Origin: CAZFIM01 sp964519615
GTDB lineage: Bacteria; Chloroflexota; Dehalococcoidia; GIF9; UBA5629
NCBI GenBank assembly: GCA_964519615.1
Contig: CAZFIM010000070.1
Location: forward strand, 1-11,464
DNA: 11,464 nucleotides
Reading direction: 5' to 3'
Part shown: in pieces, positions 7,701-11,464 of the stretch
How the letters are laid out: the number at the start of each line of letters is the position of its first letter
Position numbering within the stretch: the stretch's first letter is position 1
Translations under genes and position numbers: made by a program
The notes under the pieces: generated by a model
What the model was told of the DNA's origin: nothing
The model's database searches: none
Seen by the model: only the letters and a program-made list of their open reading frames with translations

Positions 7701-9071
7701 AGTTTCCTCAGCTTTTATACGCTCAAATGTTCGTGAAACGATATTTACTATCAGCTGAACCATCGCCTGTAGTGAATCGGAAAGCTCTCTCTCCTCGTAC
7801 AAAGCATCAAAACCCATATAGCCCATGACATCATCGCCGCTTATCATGGGGAATATAATGAGTGAGCGCATGCCATCTCCCTGCATAAGACTTCTTTCGG
7901 CATCCGTCAAATCGAGTGCCGTATCTACCGAAGGGAGAGAGAGGGCTTTGCCTTCGCCAAGCTTTTTCAGCGCCTCTGAATCTTCCCGCTGCATAAGGGT
8001 ATTCATGTATTCAGGTTGTCTGGTAATACCGTCCGCACACCAGTAATGAACAGGCTCTACTTCGCTTGCTATCCCGGGTAAAACTACAATAAAGGCGCGG
8101 TCAAACCCCAGAAAAGAGCCTACTTTTTGCAATACTTTATGTAATCCGAATTTGAGGTTCTCGATCTTGATATTGATAAATTCTTCTGAGATGCTGTTAG
8201 TCATCCACCCCAGATCATACCGCTGTCTGTTTGCCTGATCTTCTTTTTTCCTGGCAGTAATATCGCGGCTGGCGCCCGCTATTCCTGTTACACGCCCCTG
8301 ATCATCTACAATTGGGCATTTGACTGTATCCATAAAAACCGTCTGTCCGCTTTCCAGGTAAAACTCCTCTTCCACGTGCACGATCTTCCCTGAATTAATA
8401 GCTTCCCTATCGCTCTTGCTGCATTGATCAGCCAGTTCCGCCGGAAGTATCTCATAATCGGTTTTGCCGTAAACCTGTTCCTGCTCAATATTAAACTTTT
8501 CCGCATAAGCCCGGTTTATAAGTATATTGCGGCCCTCTGTGTCCTTGATATAAATAACATCGGATGTAGTCTCAAGCAGCGAGTTAATCTGCCGGTTTTT
8601 CTCGTTAATCGCTTTCTCGGCAGCCTTTTTCTCGGTAATATCTTTTAATGTGGCGATTATTCCGGCATAATCTCCCCGGTCATCCGAGACAATACCTACC
8701 TTTATATAAAGGTAAATATCCGTACCGTCCCGTTTGCGATACGTAAACTCAATCTCTTTACCTGAGGACTTTTTGCTTAATTCGCTTACCTTTTCCAGTT
8801 CCTCAAGACTGATGAAATCGTGTACCGGCTTCCCTATCATCTCATGTGCTTCATAGCCGCAGGAACCGGCCGCGATATCATTGATATAGGTGATAATGCT
8901 GTCTTTGTCTATTGTCACAATCCCTTCCAGCAGATTACCAAACAATACACGGTGGAATTGTTCGATGGCGTGCGGCGTCATCTGCATTCCCTGGAAATCC
9001 CTGGGGAAAAGGGTACTGCCCCGAGGACGGCTTTGCGCTGGTTTCGGACTGTTATCCTCTCTATTCTGCAT
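4707..9071 (-). CDS. Soluble hybrid sensor histidine kinase: 7 PAS, GAF-like domain, HisKA, HATPase_c, receiver
   Basis: This 1454-residue kinase has no membrane segment, so it senses cytoplasmic signals. Order: disordered tail (1-30), PAS1 (36-150), PAS2 (160-278), GAF-like (290-450), PAS3-6 in tandem (460-950), PAS7 (955-1080), HisKA with phospho-acceptor His1106 in VAHEINNP, HATPase_c with N-box Asn1214 and Asn1218, DEGPG at 1249-1253 and GTGLGL at 1275-1280, then a receiver (1335-1454) with acidic Asp1341/Asp1342, phospho-acceptor Asp1385 and Lys1437. Most PAS units end in the DITER(K)-type linker that leads into the next. An AGGA ribosome site 7 nt upstream supports the ATG. No output domain is attached and no response regulator gene is next to it, so phosphate must pass on to a protein elsewhere. 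All catalytic residues look intact. The ligand of each PAS is unknown; no CxxCH haem site is seen. Confidence 0.95.
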   Translation of the reverse strand: MQNREDNSPKPAQSRPRGSTLFPRDFQGMQMTPHAIEQFHRVLFGNLLEGIVTIDKDSIITYINDIAAGSCGYEAHEMIGKPVHDFISLEELEKVSELSKKSSGKEIEFTYRKRDGTDIYLYIKVGIVSDDRGDYAGIIATLKDITEKKAAEKAINEKNRQINSLLETTSDVIYIKDTEGRNILINRAYAEKFNIEQEQVYGKTDYEILPAELADQCSKSDREAINSGKIVHVEEEFYLESGQTVFMDTVKCPIVDDQGRVTGIAGASRDITARKKEDQANRQRYDLGWMTNSISEEFINIKIENLKFGLHKVLQKVGSFLGFDRAFIVVLPGIASEVEPVHYWCADGITRQPEYMNTLMQREDSEALKKLGEGKALSLPSVDTALDLTDAERSLMQGDGMRSLIIFPMISGDDVMGYMGFDALYEERELSDSLQAMVQLIVNIVSRTFERIKAEETLKENEKNFREMIDHATDAIMVDDFEGNIMVVNKQQALRTGYSKEEILSMNIMDLFPYSFGFKDTNERRERLVSEEPVIFEHVVQGKDGSKLDVEVKLAKTTWNGKPAIFSISRDITQRKKIEQELRESEARFRILIEQSRDGIVILDQEGNVYQSNKQFAAMIGYPLEEVSRLNVSDWEYLYSREQVMEMIRTVDESGDHFETLHCRKDGTTYSVEISTNGAVIGGQKLIFCICRDITERKRDEEALRESEARFRELVEQAADAILVHDWDGNVLMANTQAAVMAGYTLEELSSMNMADIFHDVTVSNHRRKYWNRVKPGSSVVFETNIVHKDGKVIIAEVKLGAVTFSGKPAILAFSRDITERRKAEKALRESEQNFRELIEKAVEGIIVNDLSGKILLVNNTKCRMMGYSREEFLSHNMTYFFDDIVKENHMERYWQKMEPGGLITFTREESRKDGSTFPAEIELTKIIYGGRPAILTFARDISERKKAEMAIKAERDKAQKYLDVAGVLMMAVNTKGTIEMINRKGCEVLEYTEKEIIGKNWIELFVSERGRALDGEIFSRMITGDIPVSEYVENTVVTKNGSERIISWNVVPIRDEKGAITGILGSGEDITEQRKAEKEKKEMESKARLASHLASIGEMASGVAHEINNPLTGVIGYSQLLMGEDLPQNIREYVSVIHDGAQRVSDIVRKLLSFARQNRAERTFVNINELLRNTLALMAYELRSENIEVITRLSPHLPLTLADGGQIQQVFTNIIRNALMEMKIHKGGGTLNIKTAKRHEHIVISFEDEGPGIEAANLHKIFDPFFTTRKLGEGTGLGLSVCHGIVSEHGGTINVKSTLGEGATFTVNLPVVSEKGKSPPATYKKEVPAAAGCARILIVDDEPEVYEFLKTLLTEQGHKVEVANNAADALNLIENDDYNLVLLDIVMPGMNGFELYECINSKNSQMAKKILFMTGDVMNTDTEYFLAAINADYVTKPFDLTYLKYKINALLGS
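6222..7685 (-). repeat. Four tandem PAS modules of about 123 codons within the kinase gene
   Basis: PAS3 to PAS6 repeat with a period of 122-124 residues, each beginning with a linker of the type LRESEARFRELIE and ending near AILxFSRDITER. Start marks fall at residues 459, 583, 705 and 829. At the DNA level the 18-nt string CGGGCCTCACTCTCACGC is identical at 6943-6960 and 7309-7326, exactly 366 nt apart. This points to internal duplication and gives a substrate for recombination that would add or remove modules. Confidence 0.75.
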
Positions 9072-9182
9072 ATATATCCTGCCACATTATAGTATTAAGA
9101 CTTTTCTCCGATTATTTTAAAACAAAATATCAATTGAGCATTATTATTTAATCAACTGAGCCATATCCGGGCTGAAAAGTCT

Positions 9183-9200
9183 CCCCCCCCCCCCCCCCCC
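9183..9200. repeat. Homopolymer of 18 C (poly-G on the kinase coding strand)
   Basis: An uninterrupted run of 18 C lies in the 152-bp gap between the flavoprotein stop (9224) and the kinase start (9071), 112-129 nt upstream of the kinase ATG. Long G/C tracts in otherwise mixed sequence are typical slipped-strand contingency sites. The rest of the gap is AT-rich, with an isolated TATAAT on the minus strand (9091-9086) that lacks a -35 and lies only 8 nt or so from the start codon once a transcription start is allowed for. The exact length may be unreliable in sequence data. Confidence 0.9.
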
Positions 9201-9223
9201 TTCCATTACTCTTCTCATTCAGC

Positions 9224-9790
9224 CTACGACTTCAATTTTATCAGCACCGATGCAAGGTGCTTTCCAAAATTCCAGGCCGTCATCATACCTTCCTCATCCG
9301 TCCTGACATCACCCTTCTGCGCGCCGAACGCCATATTCCAGTAACTCGAACCCGGCACTACAAATCCCAGGACCTGAAACCAGAAGGTAAGCTCGGCCAG
9401 GGCAAAATTGTGACCGCTGCGGCGGGCAACAACCAGAGGGCCTCCGACCTTGCCGAAAAAAGGCTCTCCATTATGTCTGCTGATATACCCGCTTCTTTCC
9501 ATAAATGATTTCATGAGCCCAGTAACGGAACTATAATAGACCGGCGATGCTAATATGATTCCATCCGCTTCCTTCATTTTCACATAGAGGGGGAAAAGGT
9601 CGTCTTTAATTGTGCACAATTCACCTTCTTTACACGTCAGACAGCCGCTGCAGGGACGTATATCACGCCCGCCGAGGCGGATAAGTTCGGTATCAACCCC
9701 CTCCTCCGCAACGGCAGACAACGTATGCGCAGTGATAATCTCCGTATTACCGTTGATGCGGGGACTGCCGACAATACCCACTACTTTCAC
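9224..9790 (-). CDS. Iron-sulfur flavoprotein / NADPH-dependent FMN reductase family protein
   Basis: A flavodoxin-fold protein of 188 residues starting at a GTG. The FMN phosphate loop is GSPRINGNTE (8-17), and SPVYYSSVTG (82-91) forms the second flavin-binding loop. Between them Cys47, Cys50, Cys53 and Cys59 form the compact C-x2-C-x2-C-x5-C motif that binds a [4Fe-4S] cluster in archaeal Isf proteins, whose role is transfer of electrons from ferredoxin to small acceptors. An ATG at 9880 would add 30 residues, but AAAGGAGG ends 5 nt before the GTG at 9790, and the GTG places the flavin loop at the usual N-terminal distance. The gene reads toward the kinase gene and is divergent from plsY. 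It could instead be a general FMN reductase using the Cys otherwise; physiological partner unknown. Confidence 0.88.
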   Translation of the reverse strand: MKVVGIVGSPRINGNTEIITAHTLSAVAEEGVDTELIRLGGRDIRPCSGCLTCKEGELCTIKDDLFPLYVKMKEADGIILASPVYYSSVTGLMKSFMERSGYISRHNGEPFFGKVGGPLVVARRSGHNFALAELTFWFQVLGFVVPGSSYWNMAFGAQKGDVRTDEEGMMTAWNFGKHLASVLIKLKS

Positions 9791-9795
9791 TGTTG

Positions 9796-9803
9796 CCTCC
9801 TTT
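9796..9803 (-). promoter_or_regulatory. Ribosome binding site deciding the flavoprotein start
   Basis: AAAGGAGG on the minus strand, 5 nt before GTG at 9790. It is the strongest Shine-Dalgarno in this part of the window and favours the GTG over upstream ATGs at 9826 and 9880. Confidence 0.75.
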
Positions 9804-9930
9804 GCAGGCGCAGGCAGCAATTTCATATTTACCGGCACTATACAGCCCGGCTGTATGCAAAGTATGCTGCACTTCTCCATTTATGCCTGGTTGTACATCA
9901 ATTTTAGGCAAACGCCGTCGTGTGCGCAAG

Positions 9931-9936
9931 ATTATA
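9931..9936 (-). promoter_or_regulatory. Possible -10 element for the flavoprotein gene
   Basis: TATAAT on the minus strand at 9936-9931 would start transcription near 9924, about 134 nt before the GTG. The -35 is poor. It lies back to back with the plsY promoter, so the two divergent promoters nearly overlap. Confidence 0.3.
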
Positions 9937-9945
9937 ATTGTAAAA

Positions 9946-9974
9946 TTGACATTTACTCTGTAATGCTCTATATT
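9946..9974 (+). promoter_or_regulatory. Near-consensus sigma70 promoter of plsY
   Basis: TTGACA (9946-9951), a 17-nt spacer and TATATT (9969-9974) match the consensus at 11 of 12 bases with ideal spacing. Transcription should start near 9981, which overlaps the GGAG at 9979-9982 and leaves a leader of only about 5-11 nt. Confidence 0.75.
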
Positions 9975-9991
9975 CACCGGAGTTTATGAAC

Positions 9992-10666
9992 ATGGAACTC
10001 TCTTTAGCAGTAATACTACCGATTATTCTTGTCATCAGCTATCTCATCGGCTCTCTGCCTACAGCTTATCTTATGGGCCGCCTGCGCAAAGGAATCGATA
10101 TTCGCACTGTGGGCAGTCAGAACATGGGAGCGATGAATGTTTTCTACAGCATCGGTATGATAGAAGGGCTTATCGTTCTTGCGGTTGATATCATCAAGGG
10201 AGCTCTGGCGGTTTATCTTGCGGTCATTCTGGGCGGCTCTTTTGATTACACGCTCGCAGGCTCACTCAGTATGGCGCTCCTGCTGCAGCTTCTGGCCGGA
10301 CTGGCCGTAGTTCTGGGGCACAACTTCTCCCTTTTCCTTAATTTCCGCGGCGGGAAGGGGGGCGCTACCGCCATCGGTGTATTGGTCTTCCTCACTTTCC
10401 CCTGGTCCGTACCGGTATATCTGGGATTGTTTCTGCTTCTTCTGGTTCTTACCAGAGTGCCGACAATCAGCTACGGTATCGCATTTATTTGTTTCCCGTT
10501 TCTGGCCTGGTTTGCCAAAGGTCATTCTCTACCGATTCTCATTTTCTCGCTGGTATTGCTGCTTCTTCCGGGGCTGATGTATATACCAAGATTGAAACAG
10601 ATGCATTCAACCGGCGGCAGTTGGCGCAGGGTCTTCTTCCGCCGCACAATAAAGGATAGATTCTAA
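9992..10666 (+). CDS. plsY: Acyl-phosphate:glycerol-3-phosphate acyltransferase PlsY
   Basis: Membrane enzyme that moves an acyl group from acyl-phosphate (made by PlsX) to the sn-1 position of glycerol-3-phosphate, the first step of phospholipid synthesis. The 224-residue product has several hydrophobic helices and the three PlsY motifs: SYLIGSLPTAYLMGR near the N-terminus, GSQNMGAMN in the first loop (usually GSGNxGATN) and GHNFSLFLNFRGGKGGAT in the middle. The basic tail RRVFFRRTIKDRF follows the last helix. ATG 9992 is 9 nt after GGAG; ATG 9986 is only 3 nt after it, so the later codon is preferred, adding or losing two residues. Met in place of the Thr of motif 2 is a deviation that could mark a divergent PlsY subfamily. 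It is divergent from the flavoprotein gene and not obviously linked to its neighbours' functions. Confidence 0.92.
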   Translation: MELSLAVILPIILVISYLIGSLPTAYLMGRLRKGIDIRTVGSQNMGAMNVFYSIGMIEGLIVLAVDIIKGALAVYLAVILGGSFDYTLAGSLSMALLLQLLAGLAVVLGHNFSLFLNFRGGKGGATAIGVLVFLTFPWSVPVYLGLFLLLLVLTRVPTISYGIAFICFPFLAWFAKGHSLPILIFSLVLLLLPGLMYIPRLKQMHSTGGSWRRVFFRRTIKDRF

Positions 10667-10712
10667 ATCACCTTTGTGCAAGAACGCCGCAGAGGCTCAA
10701 TGCCGTTCCCTT

Positions 10713-10740
10713 TTGTTGTGCTGCCGGACAGGGGTATAAT
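10713..10740 (+). promoter_or_regulatory. Candidate promoter of mobB
   Basis: A perfect TATAAT (10735-10740) is preceded at 16 nt by TTGTTG (10713-10718, 3 of 6). Transcription would begin near 10747, giving a 27-nt leader to mobB. No strong terminator is visible between plsY and this site, so read-through from plsY is also possible. Confidence 0.5.
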
Positions 10741-10773
10741 ACAAACAGTATTCCGTACTGCTTGGGGAGTAAA

Positions 10774-11196
10774 ATGGTACCTGTTGTTTCCTTTTTCGGC
10801 TATTCCGGTTCCGGTAAAACTTCATTATTGGTAAGAGTTATCCCTGTTCTGAAAGAACACGGCTGGCGTGTTGCGGTTATTAAGCACGCACACCACGGCT
10901 TCGATATCGACATACCCGGAAAAGACAGCCATCGTTTTTCAGAGGCAGGCAGTGATATTGTAGCGCTCTCTTCACCTCAAAAACTGGCAATTATCGAACG
11001 GACGAACAGTGAATATTCGCTGGAGCAGTTACTGCCGCTGGTGGCGGAGAAGGCCGATATCGTTCTGGTTGAAGGTTTTAAAAATAACAGGACGATAACA
11101 CTGGAAGCTGCCAAATACGGGGAAAATGAAGTTGATTATGTAGTTGGTTTTCTGGAGCAGCAGATATTGGAAAACAGACCGGATAAAAAAACGTAG
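10774..11196 (+). CDS. mobB: Molybdopterin-guanine dinucleotide biosynthesis protein MobB
   Basis: A 140-residue GTP-binding P-loop protein that assists MobA in attaching GMP to molybdopterin to give the MGD cofactor used by CISM enzymes. The Walker A motif is GYSGSGKTSLL (9-19). The MobB signature follows: KHAHHGF (38-44), DIDIPGKDSHRFSEAGSD (44-61), and ADIVLVEGFK (94-103) as the Walker B-like strand. It is somewhat shorter than the E. coli protein (175 residues), mostly at the C-terminus. ATG 10774 follows GGGGAG by 4 nt; a TTG at 10762 would add four residues but has no ribosome site. It lies just upstream of a second CISM operon, whose catalytic subunit would need this cofactor. No mobA is seen in the window. 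Confidence 0.93.
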   Translation: MVPVVSFFGYSGSGKTSLLVRVIPVLKEHGWRVAVIKHAHHGFDIDIPGKDSHRFSEAGSDIVALSSPQKLAIIERTNSEYSLEQLLPLVAEKADIVLVEGFKNNRTITLEAAKYGENEVDYVVGFLEQQILENRPDKKT

Positions 11197-11250
11197 TGCC
11201 GGTTCCTGAGCGGTACTGCGTATCAGATGAATTTCAGCAGCCTCTGATAC
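11195..11250 (+). repeat. Two adjacent hairpins downstream of mobB
   Basis: The first, 11195-11201 with 11211-11217, pairs AGTGCCG with CGGTACT (one G-T pair) around a 9-nt loop and overlaps the mobB stop. The second, 11220-11227 with 11243-11250, pairs GTATCAGA with TCTGATAC perfectly around a 15-nt loop. A third TATCAGA lies at 11322-11328. No T-run follows, so a standard intrinsic terminator is not shown; mRNA 3' end protection or a factor-dependent end is possible. Confidence 0.5.
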
Positions 11251-11271
11251 CATACATTCCAGTCTTTATTT

Positions 11272-11285
11272 GTGAAAACTTTCCG
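11272..11285. promoter_or_regulatory. Degenerate CRP-like site upstream of the second ferredoxin gene
   Basis: GTGAA-AACT-TTCCG matches the perfect palindrome at 3617-3630 in 8 of 10 half-site bases. Its centre is about 145 bp before the start codon at 11423, against 140 bp for the first site. One such near-match could occur by chance in an AT-rich gap; the matching distance is what makes it worth recording. Confidence 0.3.
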
Positions 11286-11381
11286 GTTAGTGATAATATT
11301 ACTTCGTATCATTTTTTCTGCTATCAGAGCACCGACGGATGCCTTATTCGGTCCGCAGTAGTATTTTTTTGTATAGTCTTG

Positions 11382-11396
11382 ATTATTTTTAATAAT
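11382..11396. promoter_or_regulatory. AT-rich inverted repeat before the second ferredoxin gene
   Basis: ATTATT-TTT-AATAAT is a perfect 6+6 inverted repeat 26 nt before the start codon. AATAAT (11391-11396), with TTGTAT (11369-11374) 16 nt upstream, could act as a promoter, placing the repeat over the -10 region. The evidence is weak because the stretch is AT-rich. Confidence 0.3.
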
Positions 11397-11409
11397 TCTT
11401 TCAATTTTC

Positions 11410-11414
11410 GGAGG
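11410..11414 (+). promoter_or_regulatory. Ribosome binding site of the second ferredoxin gene
   Basis: GGAGG ends 8 nt before the ATG at 11423. It is a full-strength Shine-Dalgarno and supports the reality of the truncated gene that follows. Confidence 0.75.
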
Positions 11415-11422
11415 CATAGCTC

Positions 11423-11464
11423 ATGGCAAAATACGGCTTACTCATCGATATCAGCAAATGCAAC
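11423..11464 (+). CDS. Second four-cluster ferredoxin subunit, N-terminal 14 codons only
   Basis: The window ends after MAKYGLLIDISKCN. This aligns with the N-terminus of the ferredoxin subunit at 2758-3483 (MRWGMVVDLSKCVRC): the same hydrophobic strand, Asp, Ser-Lys and the first cluster Cys at position 12 or 13. In this family the next residues complete C-x2-C-x2-C. It therefore most likely opens a second NrfC/PsrB-type operon on the plus strand, again with the ferredoxin gene first and without a signal peptide. Only the beginning can be seen, so everything beyond the N-terminus is inference. Confidence 0.75.
   Translation, partial: MAKYGLLIDISKCN

Noticed and set aside
9791..9880. Longer flavoprotein start at ATG 9880
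   Set aside because: The added 30 residues do not belong to the flavodoxin fold, and a far better ribosome site sits directly before GTG 9790.
10651..10675. Possible terminator after plsY (AAAGG with CCTTT)
   Set aside because: Five base pairs with a 15-nt loop and no T-run; too weak to call.
1..11464. CRISPR arrays, tRNA or rRNA genes, insertion sequences and attachment sites
   Set aside because: No spaced direct repeats, no tRNA-like cloverleaf or CCA end, no rRNA segments, and no transposase or integrase frame were seen by eye.

Overview
The window comes from an anaerobic or facultatively anaerobic bacterium of moderate GC content. Every gene is bacterial in character: PlsY-type lipid synthesis, strong GGAGG ribosome sites, sigma70-like promoters, a Crp-family regulator and a multi-PAS hybrid kinase. 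Complex iron-sulfur molybdoenzymes (CISM), an iron-sulfur flavoprotein and MobB suggest a respiratory or redox specialist, for example Chloroflexota (Dehalococcoidia-like) or Desulfobacterota. That placement is a guess; the sequence has no rRNA or other marker that fixes the taxon.

Layout, left to right. Positions 1-3483 (minus strand) hold a three-gene CISM operon, transcribed in the order four-cluster ferredoxin subunit, NrfD/PsrC membrane subunit, molybdopterin catalytic subunit. The last gene runs off the left edge and lacks its C-terminal domain. Positions 3484-3804 are a non-coding region with a candidate promoter and a CRP-like palindrome for this operon. Positions 3805-4488 (minus) encode a Crp/Fnr-family regulator. 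Positions 4707-9071 (minus) encode a 1454-residue soluble hybrid histidine kinase with seven PAS domains, a GAF-like domain and a receiver. Upstream of it, at 9183-9200, is a run of 18 C (18 G on the kinase's coding strand). Positions 9224-9790 (minus) encode a probable iron-sulfur flavoprotein. On the plus strand follow plsY (9992-10666), mobB (10774-11196), a regulatory gap with hairpins, and from 11423 the first 14 codons of a second ferredoxin subunit closely resembling the first.

How it may work together. The window sits between two CISM operons that point away from each other. Between them are a cofactor gene (mobB, for bis-MGD synthesis), a large cytoplasmic sensor kinase and a Crp-like regulator. 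The regulator's recognition helix keeps the Arg-Glu pair that reads GTGA half-sites. A perfect GTGAA-N4-TTCAC palindrome lies about 140 bp before the first ferredoxin gene, and a degenerate copy lies about 145 bp before the second. This suggests, but does not prove, one local regulon. The catalytic subunit shows no Tat signal, so the first complex may face the cytoplasm, unlike most NrfD-linked molybdoenzymes. Its substrate cannot be read from the sequence.
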